The notes below the pieces were generated by a model. That model saw nothing but the letters and a program-made list of their open reading frames with translations, ran no database searches and had not been told where the DNA came from. The translations under genes and the position numbers were made by a program. Below are positions 18,973 to 26,512 of a stretch of DNA of 64,000 bases, one piece after another (position 1 is the first letter of the stretch; every line of letters starts with the position of its first letter). This DNA comes from Gillisia sp. (lineage in GTDB: Bacteria; Bacteroidota; Bacteroidia; Flavobacteriales; Flavobacteriaceae): NCBI GenBank assembly GCA_024635655.1, contig JAGXIL010000018.1:1-64000 (forward strand), read 5' to 3'.

Positions 18973-19704
18973 TTATGCTTTTCCGGTTGGTTTGATCAAA
19001 AGCTCGTTCACATTAACAGAATACGGTTGGGTTAATGCATATTTGACCGCATTTGCTATATCCTGAGGATCCAGTTTTGCTTCGTCTCCGCCATAATCCT
19101 TATCCTCCAGCAATTCCTCATCGGTGATGTCCTCCCTTAGATCTGTATCTACTGTTCCGGGCTCTATTGCGGTTACTTTGATATTAAATTCAGGTGAAAG
19201 TTCCATTCTCATGGCGGTTGACAAGGCAATGAGGGCTGCTTTAGAGGCGCCGTAAACAGCACCGCCAGGGTAAACCTCTTTTCCGTCTACAGAAGCAATG
19301 TTGATAATGTGGCCCCTCTTTTGAAATTTCATAGAAGGCAATACCGCATAGATGCATCGCAGGCTTCCTTTAACGTTGACTTCTATAGTCTCCATCCATT
19401 CTTCCAAATGCCTGTTCTTGAGATAGGTGAGGGGCATGACTCCTGCACAGTTGACCAGGATGTCTATATTGGGATATTGGGCATGGATTTCCTCAAATGC
19501 AGAACAAACATTTTCTGAGTTGCTCACGTCCATCCTGGAGACCATGCAATTTTCGCCAATCATTTCCTTTACCTCCTGCAATTGTTTAGTATTGCGGCCT
19601 GCCAAAACTACTTTGCAACCCTCCTGAGAGAGGGTGAAAGAAATAGCCTTACCAATTCCGCTATTTGCTCCTGTGACTACAGCTACCTTATCTTGTAAAT
19701 TCAT
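18973..19704 (-). CDS. SDR family NAD(P)-dependent oxidoreductase
   Basis: The 243-residue short-chain dehydrogenase shows the cofactor motif VVTGANSGIGKAI near the N-terminus, NCAGVMPL (strand 4), the catalytic Ser in IINIASVDGKE and the YGASK pair of Tyr and Lys. R35 in AGRNTKQL suggests NADPH preference. The C-terminal part resembles clavulanate-dehydrogenase-like SDRs with broad alcohol/carbonyl substrates. The gene next downstream is the small membrane protein. Confidence 0.92.
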   Translation of the reverse strand: MNLQDKVAVVTGANSGIGKAISFTLSQEGCKVVLAGRNTKQLQEVKEMIGENCMVSRMDVSNSENVCSAFEEIHAQYPNIDILVNCAGVMPLTYLKNRHLEEWMETIEVNVKGSLRCIYAVLPSMKFQKRGHIINIASVDGKEVYPGGAVYGASKAALIALSTAMRMELSPEFNIKVTAIEPGTVDTDLREDITDEELLEDKDYGGDEAKLDPQDIANAVKYALTQPYSVNVNELLIKPTGKA

Positions 19705-19818
19705 GTGTTTTTAATCCTTTCCCTCAATATCGGGGAATAGTTTCACCTTCCTAGTTAAGAAGTTTTGAAATAACACATATTTAACGCTGGTGGTCTTAAA
19801 ACAATGCTGAATTAGAAG

Positions 19819-20712
19819 TTATTCCGGTTTTTTCAGATCATTTCTTGCATAAGCCTCAGTGGCAGAGTTTATTTCTCCACCCAAAAGAATGATAAAGCTG
19901 GTGAGAAAAAGCCATAGCATTAAAATCACTACTGCAGAGATTGATCCGTACATTTCACCGTAGTTGCCAAAATTGCTCACGTAAAATGAGAACCCCCATG
20001 AAGCGATCAACCAGAGTAAAGTGGCTACTGCAGCACCAACAACTACCCAGGTGAGTTTGGGTGTTTTTCTGTCTGGTGCATATTTATAGATCAGGCTAAT
20101 TACAAACACTACGATCATGGCAAGAATAGGCCATCTTAACCAGCTAATTAAAGTTTCAATGTTGTCCGGAAGTCCAATTGCATTTACAATGGCAGGAAAT
20201 ATCACTATGAGGGTCATGCTTAGGACCAGGGTGATTATAAATCCAAAAGTAAATAATAAGGTGAGCGCATTTTGTTTTAACAGTCCGCGGTTATTTTTTG
20301 TTTGGTAGGCAATGTCAAGACCGGTAAAAAGGGATTTTGTTCCTGCATTTGCACTCCAGAGACTTATTAAAATACCCAGAGCCGTACCCCAGCTAAGTGA
20401 ACTTCCCGGGGTGGAAACCAGGTTATCTATTCTGTCTTTGATGATCGTAAAGGCCTCTTCCGGCATCATCCCTGAAAGCTGGGAAATTTGTTGTTCAGCC
20501 TGTTGAGGGTCTACGGCAAGGCCATAAATGGAAAGCAGGGCCACCAGGGCAGGAAAAATGGCGAGAAAGGCATAGAAGGCAACTCCTGCAGCAACTATGG
20601 TTAAATTATTTACACCTATACGATCCTTTACATTAAGAAGGATCTTTTTCCAACCGTTGCCTTTTATTTTTTTTGGAGACTTAATGGTCTTGATCTTTTT
20701 CATTTCCCTCAT
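19819..20712 (-). CDS. YihY/BrkB family inner membrane protein
   Basis: The 297-residue protein has six hydrophobic segments and YihY/virulence-factor-BrkB features: DRIGVNNLTIVAAGVAFYAFLAIFP at the start, YGLAVDPQQAEQQ, SLWSANAGTKSLFTGLDIAYQTKNNR, and GSISAVVILMLWLFLTSFIILLGGEINS at the end. The family has no firmly known activity; it is not RNase BN as once thought. The gene is transcribed alone. The 290 bp upstream hold no gene. Confidence 0.92.
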   Translation of the reverse strand: MREMKKIKTIKSPKKIKGNGWKKILLNVKDRIGVNNLTIVAAGVAFYAFLAIFPALVALLSIYGLAVDPQQAEQQISQLSGMMPEEAFTIIKDRIDNLVSTPGSSLSWGTALGILISLWSANAGTKSLFTGLDIAYQTKNNRGLLKQNALTLLFTFGFIITLVLSMTLIVIFPAIVNAIGLPDNIETLISWLRWPILAMIVVFVISLIYKYAPDRKTPKLTWVVVGAAVATLLWLIASWGFSFYVSNFGNYGEMYGSISAVVILMLWLFLTSFIILLGGEINSATEAYARNDLKKPE

Positions 20713-21001
20713 TTCTATTCCATTTTAATTAAACATGATCCAGGATTAAAACCTGAATTTAGATTTTCTCTCAATTATTAATTTCTATATTATTTCAGGC
20801 CCAACTATTATCGATTTTCAGGAAGGCCTTTTAATTTTATCTTCAACACTTGCTCTAATGTACCACCAACATATTTAAACTATCCTCAAGTTTTAACCGT
20901 TCATTGATATGCTCAAAGGGAATCTATTCTAAAGTAGATTTCCTTCAAGACCAATAAAAATTAGGGATATAAAAAGTTAGGGAAATTTTTTAGATTAATT
21001 T

Positions 21002-21577
21002 CTAAGCCACCTCTTTTTCTATGGCAAGAAAGTGAGTCAGGTGCTTATTGTTGTTTAGCAGCGGGATAATAGTGATCTCACACAAATATTCTTCCTTGTT
21101 TTTCCTGTAATTCACTACAACCTCAGAAAAAATTTCAGTATTTTCCAGACGTTGTCTTATTCGGCGGTTTGTATCCTGCTCGGTTTTTTTACCCTGGAGA
21201 AATTTGGGAGTTTTACCTAAGGCATAACCGGCAGTATATCCTGTCATTTTGGAAAAGCCTTTATTAACCCACTTGATAGTTTGGTCAACATCTGTAAGTA
21301 CAAGGGCGTCATATTCTTTTTGAAGAATTAAACTATGATCAAATTGAGCGTTATAAACAGGATCAAGATCAAGGATGTAATTAAGATCAGATTTTTTTCT
21401 TCCTGATTCCAATGCCTTCTGAAAATTACTAAGGAAAAGATCCATACTTAAGAGCGGTGAAGAGATGCCTACCGGCTCAAGTGTTTCCTGGATTACCTTA
21501 ATTTCCTTAGGATCTCTTGAATTTAAAAAGATATCCAAAGACGCCATTTGGCTCAAATTATTCTTAAATCTTTTCAT
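21002..21577 (-). CDS. LOV-like PAS domain protein without photoactive cysteine
   Basis: The 191-residue protein has a 75-residue N-terminal helical region and one PAS domain (about 85-190) with no output domain. The PAS sequence follows the LOV pattern: ITDVDQTIKWVNKGFSKMTGY-like start, then GKTPKFLQG (121-129) and DTNRRIRQRLENTEIFSEVVVNYRKNKEEY. At the LOV cysteine position (GxNCRFLQ) it has Pro124, and Thr123 replaces Asn, so adduct photochemistry is not expected. It might bind flavin, heme or another ligand and act by protein contact. It is monocistronic, with gene-free AT-rich DNA on both sides. Confidence 0.82.
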   Translation of the reverse strand: MKRFKNNLSQMASLDIFLNSRDPKEIKVIQETLEPVGISSPLLSMDLFLSNFQKALESGRKKSDLNYILDLDPVYNAQFDHSLILQKEYDALVLTDVDQTIKWVNKGFSKMTGYTAGYALGKTPKFLQGKKTEQDTNRRIRQRLENTEIFSEVVVNYRKNKEEYLCEITIIPLLNNNKHLTHFLAIEKEVA

Positions 21578-21872
21578 TTGGTAAATAGTTTTTGGTTAGG
21601 ATCAACTACTTCTGGTTCAATACATTTTAGTCTTCATTTTTAATGGTGCACCTGGCCAATTGGAATTTAAAATATAATTCAACAGGCGGTAGACCTTTTA
21701 AAAATCCGCAGCTTTATATCTACAGTATAGATGATCTTCTGCGCTAAAAACCAGATCAAATGTAAGGGTATGAATATATATGAATCAAACTTTTAATAAG
21801 GTTTGTGATTTGTTTAAAGTTGTTTAAAAGCCTTAGGAAAGGAGGTTTACCGGAATTTGCTGTTGTATTTTT

Positions 21873-23135
21873 TTAATCATCTGATTCCGGTGTATTTTTA
21901 TATCTTCTACTTTTCTGAAAGTAATTTATAATTGAAGGTGCAGTTAAACCGTGTATAATAATAGAAATAAGGATCACATAGGAGGTAATTCCGTATAATT
22001 CAAATTTGTTGTCAAAACCATCGTATTGGACAAATGCCCATGCAAGGTAAAATACGGAACCAATACCCCTTATTCCCAGGAAACTTACGGCAAGCTTTGT
22101 TTTCATGGGATCACTGATACCTATCAGGCCAATAAGCCCCGCCAAAGGGCGAATGATAAGAACAAAAGCAAGGGCGAAGACCAGGCCACGCCAGTCGGTA
22201 AGGGTTAGAATTCCGTTTAAGATGGCACCCCCAAACAGGATGATCCAAACCGTTAAAAGCAAACGTTCGATCTCATGGATAAAATCGTGCATTTTCTTTT
22301 TATAATCTCCACTTATCCTCTCATAGTATCGCAGGGTAAGGCCTACGAAAAATACCGCAAGAAACCCGTAGCCGTGAAGATATTCGGTTAATCCATATGT
22401 CATAAAAGTAAGGGAGAGGGAAACAAACCCATCAAAGGTTTTAATACCCGTAACCACGTGGAGACGATCGAGCAAATATCCTATAATCCTTCCAATAATG
22501 AGTCCCAGCAATACTCCAATAAAAACCTTGAGTAATAATTTGTCCCAAAACCAGTTGCTGAAATTTAGAGCAGCCCATCCTCCTGCCTGGGCAACCATAA
22601 CAGCCAGGTAAGTAAAAGGGAATGCCATACCATCATTCAGGCCGGCCTCTGTGGTTAAGGTAAAACGCCTTTTATCTTCCGGTTCTTTCTCCCTGGTAGG
22701 TTCATCAAGCTGCACTTCTGCTGCCAAAACAGGATCTGTAGGAGCCAGAATAGCAGCAAGTAACAGGGAGGAGGGAACACTTAAAGCCAAAAAATATATT
22801 CCTAAAAAATAAGCGGCCGCCATAGAAATTGGCATGGTAACAAACACCAGTAACAACGGTCTTCTCCAGGCTGTAAAAGAAAATACACTTCCAATTTTTA
22901 AACCCGCCCCCATAAGTGCAATGATCACTATGGCTTCAGAAAAATACATCAAAGTCCGGTCGTCCCATAAAGGATCTGGCCACTGCAAGGGGGTGCCAAT
23001 ATAAAATAACCCAAAGCTTATAACCAGTAAAAGAATAGGAAAACTAACTTTAATTTTTTTGGAAATGGATGGAAGCCAGGCCATTACAAGTGTTGAGAAC
23101 CCTATAGCCGCTAAAATGAGGTAATGTTCTTCCAT
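21873..23135 (-). CDS. NhaP/CPA1-type Na+(K+)/H+ antiporter
   Basis: A 420-residue cation:proton antiporter with about 12 membrane segments. Motifs include LAAILAPTDPVLAAEVQ (unwound TDP motif of CPA1 carriers), TTEAGLNDGMAFPFTYLA (the ND ion-binding pair), and a C-terminal SFLGIRGIGSVFYLAWAF arginine segment. It lacks the cytosolic TrkA or cNMP domains. It likely exports Na+ or K+ in exchange for H+, fitting a salt-exposed lifestyle. Monocistronic. Confidence 0.92.
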   Translation of the reverse strand: MEEHYLILAAIGFSTLVMAWLPSISKKIKVSFPILLLVISFGLFYIGTPLQWPDPLWDDRTLMYFSEAIVIIALMGAGLKIGSVFSFTAWRRPLLLVFVTMPISMAAAYFLGIYFLALSVPSSLLLAAILAPTDPVLAAEVQLDEPTREKEPEDKRRFTLTTEAGLNDGMAFPFTYLAVMVAQAGGWAALNFSNWFWDKLLLKVFIGVLLGLIIGRIIGYLLDRLHVVTGIKTFDGFVSLSLTFMTYGLTEYLHGYGFLAVFFVGLTLRYYERISGDYKKKMHDFIHEIERLLLTVWIILFGGAILNGILTLTDWRGLVFALAFVLIIRPLAGLIGLIGISDPMKTKLAVSFLGIRGIGSVFYLAWAFVQYDGFDNKFELYGITSYVILISIIIHGLTAPSIINYFQKSRRYKNTPESDD

Positions 23136-23633
23136 AGAAAAATAAAATTACCATTTTTTTCTTTTGTAGATTACTTCTTAGCAAAAGTGTAACATTCGCA
23201 AAAGAAACTTATTTCTTCGAAAAGCTGATTTTATTGATGATCTTGCTGGTGAAAAGCGTGGGTTTTCTCATCCGTATGTTTACACAAAACTCTTCATCTA
23301 TCTATTTTTATGCTAACATTTTGGTAGCGGGAAATTTCATAATCTGATTTAATTCCTTGCTTAGATTGATTAAAGATCTCATTATTTTGCCTGAGAAAGA
23401 TCATTAAAAACTACTTATGAAGCATCTTTAAATGGCCGTTAAAATGCATTTTGACTTTGATGATCGTACTGGAAAAGGTTAAAGCAACAGTCGGGATATG
23501 TCGTGAGTGTCGGAAAAGTCCCGGCAGTAGGCCAAGGTCTTCCCATGGCCGTGAATACGGTGACGAAGACAAGAAGTATCGCAAATTTATAAAAGGGAAG
23601 CGCTGCCTATTTGTAAAAAATTATAGTTTTAAA
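23136..23633. other. Gene-free interval
   Basis: About 500 bp between the antiporter gene and the terminator of the next minus-strand gene. Bases 23430-23600 are more GC-rich than the surroundings and give short broken frames in all phases (for example a MAVKMHFDFDDRTGKG start at 23431 closed by a stop), which could be a decayed gene, but I recognise no family. The rest is AT-rich with nothing visible. Confidence 0.4.
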
Positions 23634-23663
23634 ATAAAAAAAGGGATGACAGTAGATCATCCC
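23634..23663 (-). terminator. Intrinsic terminator for the small membrane protein gene
   Basis: On the minus strand GGGATGA-TCTACTG-TCATCCC is followed by T7 and an AT-rich run. It lies 30 bp after the stop of the gene at 23693-23953. Confidence 0.88.
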
Positions 23664-23692
23664 GTAAATTTCAATTATAAGTCAATTAATAA

Positions 23693-23953
23693 TTAAATTA
23701 CAATTTTTTTGTTCCCTTCTATTTCGGGATAATTATCATCAATATTATCAATTTTTTTGAGCTTCGCAGGTCGCGCCTTCTCTCCGGCAGCCGCTTTATT
23801 TTTTTTATAAAAATTATAGGCCAGGTAACCGGCTCCGGCCACTGCACCGGCGCCAACCCCAAAAAAACCACCTCTTTTAATAACGGCTTTTCCTAACTTA
23901 AGTGCTAATGCACTTTTTCCCCATTTTAATCCTTTGTCTACAAGAGTGCTCAT
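23693..23953 (-). CDS. Small membrane protein, GYLAY family
   Basis: An 86-residue protein with a basic amphipathic N-terminus (KWGKSALALKLGKAVIKRG), a glycine-rich hydrophobic segment GVGAGAVAGAGYLAYNFY (about residues 32-49), a Lys/Ala-rich stretch and the tail KIDNIDDNYPEIEGNKKIVI. It is the closest relative of the gene at 18703-18948: the GAGYLAY core and the tail pattern are both shared. Function unknown. It is a single gene with its own terminator; the two copies lie 4.7 kb apart on the same strand without being adjacent, so this is not a simple tandem duplication. Confidence 0.82.
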   Translation of the reverse strand: MSTLVDKGLKWGKSALALKLGKAVIKRGGFFGVGAGAVAGAGYLAYNFYKKNKAAAGEKARPAKLKKIDNIDDNYPEIEGNKKIVI

Positions 23954-24202
23954 AAATATTTAATTTTTAATTTTCTTCGACAATTACGCAGATAAAAAAC
24001 GTATAAAGAGTTAAAGAGTATGTAAATAACAATGTTTTAACGATTTGAAGAAAAGTACGCAATTGTCTTTGCCGTAGTTTTGTTAAAAATTCTTTCCTGA
24101 AAGGCTTCTACACATTCCCTGAACCTCTTTGTGTTCAATCTACTAACTGTAGCTACCTATATAAAAATAGCAGACAGACCTTCCATATCTTATAAAATTG
24201 GA

Positions 24203-25141
24203 TCAGGCATTCACCTCTTTCCTGAGTTTGTTGTACAGCGACTCAGCATCCTTTTTGGTTAGAAGTTCTGTGCCCGGGGATTTGATGGTGGCACTTCCAC
24301 AGGCCAGACCAAACATTACTGCATCTTCCAGAGAATTATTTTGTGAAAGGCTGCAAACAATTCCCGCAACCATACTGTCTCCGGCTCCTATTGAACTTAT
24401 AAAATCTACTTTGGGAGCGGGGTAGTGGGTGATATTTTCACGGGTAGCCAAAAAGGCACCTTTTGGGCCAAGAGAAAGTACAATTACCTCAATAGAATAT
24501 TTTTCCAAAATTTCCCGGAGCAATTTTTTTTGCTCCTCTTCATTATTTGCTTCTTTTCCTGTCAATTGGCTGAGTTCTTCAGCATTGGGTTTGATGAGAT
24601 AAGCCCCTTCCTTCAGGATCTCCTTCAAAGGATCTCCGGAAGTATCCAAAATAAACTTCAGGCCTTTTTCTTTTGCTAATCTTGCAACCCGGGAATAAAA
24701 ATTATTAGGAGCATTAGGGGGTAAACTTCCACTGGCAACCAAAAATTCAGCCTCAGTTATGTTTTCGATCTTTTTCAACACTTCATCCATTTCCTCCTCA
24801 CTTAATTCGGCACCGGGAAAACCAAAGCGGAATAAATTTCCGGTGGAGGATTCACTTACTGCAAAGTTTTGTCTCAGGTCATTTTTCACTTCCACAGGGT
24901 CCTGTTCTACACCTTCAGATCTAAGAAGCTCCTCAAAGATTTGTCCTGTATATCCCCCGCGGGTATAAATAGCTCTTGCTTCCACCCCTAATCTTTTGAG
25001 GACCCTTGAAACATTAATTCCTCCGCCTCCGGGATCTTTTGTAGGAGGTTTGCTTTTCATTTTCTTTTCATGTTCCAGTTTTTCAACTGTAGTATAAAGG
25101 TCCAGCGCAGGATTTACCGTTAAGGTGATAATATGTTTCAT
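24203..25141 (-). CDS. PfkB family hexose/phosphohexose kinase (6-phosphofructokinase II or 1-phosphofructokinase type)
   Basis: The 312-residue kinase belongs to the 1-PfkB family (ribokinase fold). The N-terminus ITLTVNPALDLYTTVEKL, the glycine loop DPGGGGINVSRVLKRLG, the mid-protein YLIKPNAEELSQLTG and the C-terminal active site FISSIGAGDSMVAGIVCSL with catalytic Asp are all present. The DPGGGGINVSR form is typical of Pfk-2-like enzymes that phosphorylate fructose-6-phosphate, but tagatose-6-phosphate or fructose-1-phosphate is possible. It has no sugar-transport neighbour. Monocistronic. Confidence 0.9.
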   Translation of the reverse strand: MKHIITLTVNPALDLYTTVEKLEHEKKMKSKPPTKDPGGGGINVSRVLKRLGVEARAIYTRGGYTGQIFEELLRSEGVEQDPVEVKNDLRQNFAVSESSTGNLFRFGFPGAELSEEEMDEVLKKIENITEAEFLVASGSLPPNAPNNFYSRVARLAKEKGLKFILDTSGDPLKEILKEGAYLIKPNAEELSQLTGKEANNEEEQKKLLREILEKYSIEVIVLSLGPKGAFLATRENITHYPAPKVDFISSIGAGDSMVAGIVCSLSQNNSLEDAVMFGLACGSATIKSPGTELLTKKDAESLYNKLRKEVNA

Positions 25142-25321
25142 GGATATATTTTAAGAAAGCAATTTAAATGTAAAATATCTAATTAAGAGCACCATAAAAA
25201 TGTAAATGTTTGGAATTTATTTAACAAAGGCGGGGTCAGGATTTATTAACTTCATAAAGAATAGCAGAAGGGCAAAAAAGGGATAAAAATTTTTATTATT
25301 TAAAGCAGGGGATTAAGAGAG

Positions 25322-25903
25322 ATGAATTTAATGAAAGGGGTTTTAACAGGTGTGTTTATTTTAATATTTTTAGTTTCCGGATTTTCACAGGAGCGTTGGT
25401 CAGTTGAGTTCAGGCCCGGAATTAATTTTCCAACTGAGCAAATCATGGAGGTGGACGTAAGTACCGGTTTCGGATTTGAATTTTCGGCATCGTATAACCT
25501 GTTTTCGCATTTACATTTTTATGCCGGGGTGAGTTGGAATGAATTTAAAACAGATGAGGAACTGGGAGATACCTATCTGGACCTGGAAGAAGCAGGCCTG
25601 ACTTTCGGACTTCAGTTTGTTCTGCCCCTGGCTGAATCCCGGTTCTCTTATCTTTTACGGGGTGGGGCATTGTATAATCAACTTGAACTTGAAGATATTG
25701 AAGGGAATAAATATGCCGAATCCGGTTACGGATTTGGCTGGCAGGTAGAAACCGGAATAGGTTTTAAAATCAGCAACACCTGGAGTTTACGGCCTATGTT
25801 CAGGTATAGAACTACGATCAGGGAATTTGAAATTCTGGAAAGCCCTGCCCGGGTAGATCTCAATTATTATTCTGTTGCCATAGGACTGGTAAAAAGGTTT
25901 TAA
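25322..25903 (+). CDS. Outer membrane beta-barrel protein
   Basis: The 193-residue protein has a signal peptide (GVLTGVFILIFLVSGFSQ) and alternating beta strands, each with aromatic ends, finishing with LNYYSVAIGLVKRF, whose terminal Phe is the usual Bam-recognition residue. It resembles small OmpA-type or PorT-like eight-stranded barrels. Role unknown. The next gene starts 27 bp downstream on the same strand, so the two may form an operon. Confidence 0.8.
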   Translation: MNLMKGVLTGVFILIFLVSGFSQERWSVEFRPGINFPTEQIMEVDVSTGFGFEFSASYNLFSHLHFYAGVSWNEFKTDEELGDTYLDLEEAGLTFGLQFVLPLAESRFSYLLRGGALYNQLELEDIEGNKYAESGYGFGWQVETGIGFKISNTWSLRPMFRYRTTIREFEILESPARVDLNYYSVAIGLVKRF

Positions 25904-25930
25904 AATAAAATTTCTGCAATTGATTTTCAT

Positions 25931-26260
25931 ATGGTAACACTCTTTTTATTCATCTTAATTTTACACGGAACCCTTCACCTGGTTGGGTTTTATAGAGCCT
26001 ATGATAAAGTTGATGTAGTAAAGCTGGACCACTACATTCCAAAACCTTTCGGAGAGCTTTGGATGCTTAGTGTCCTGTTGTTCCTCTTTGCTGCAGGTCT
26101 GGTATTTTTAAAGTTAGCCTGGTGGCCTTTTTTTGCTTTAGCAGCAGTAATTCTCTCGCAGGTCCTTATCGTACTGTTTTGGAGCCTGGCCAAATACGGA
26201 ACAATATTCAATTTCATTATTCTGGTATACGGAATTACATCTCTTGGTATTTTCACTTAG
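25931..26260 (+). CDS. Small integral membrane protein, unknown function
   Basis: A 109-residue protein with four hydrophobic segments: LFLFILILHGTLHLVGF, LWMLSVLLFLFAAGLVFL, WWPFFALAAVILSQVLIVLFW and FNFIILVYGITSLGIF. It begins only 27 bp after the outer-membrane protein gene. I recognise no family. The 250 bp after it contain no gene and only weak inverted repeats of GGA/TCC character. Confidence 0.7.
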   Translation: MVTLFLFILILHGTLHLVGFYRAYDKVDVVKLDHYIPKPFGELWMLSVLLFLFAAGLVFLKLAWWPFFALAAVILSQVLIVLFWSLAKYGTIFNFIILVYGITSLGIFT

Positions 26261-26512
26261 CAAAATAATGTGCTAATAAGAATAAATGAAGAGGTCCTGA
26301 GAATTTTTTCCCGGAACTACTTCAGGAGCGGTATTTTATTAATTTCCGGATTCCTATAATAAGGAACCCTGGAGGAGGGTTTTCTCCGGATTTCCCATAT
26401 TTGAGGACCGGAAACAGACCCCGGATCCAGGGAATTACACATGAACAAAGCGGTGGACTTTTGAATTTTAACTCCTCGATCTTTGTTTGTGGCTACCAGG
26501 AATAATATAGTG

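Noticed and set aside
23451-23696. 81-codon plus-strand frame
   Set aside because: Unusual residue composition, overlaps the terminator and the end of the gene at 23693, and no recognisable domain.
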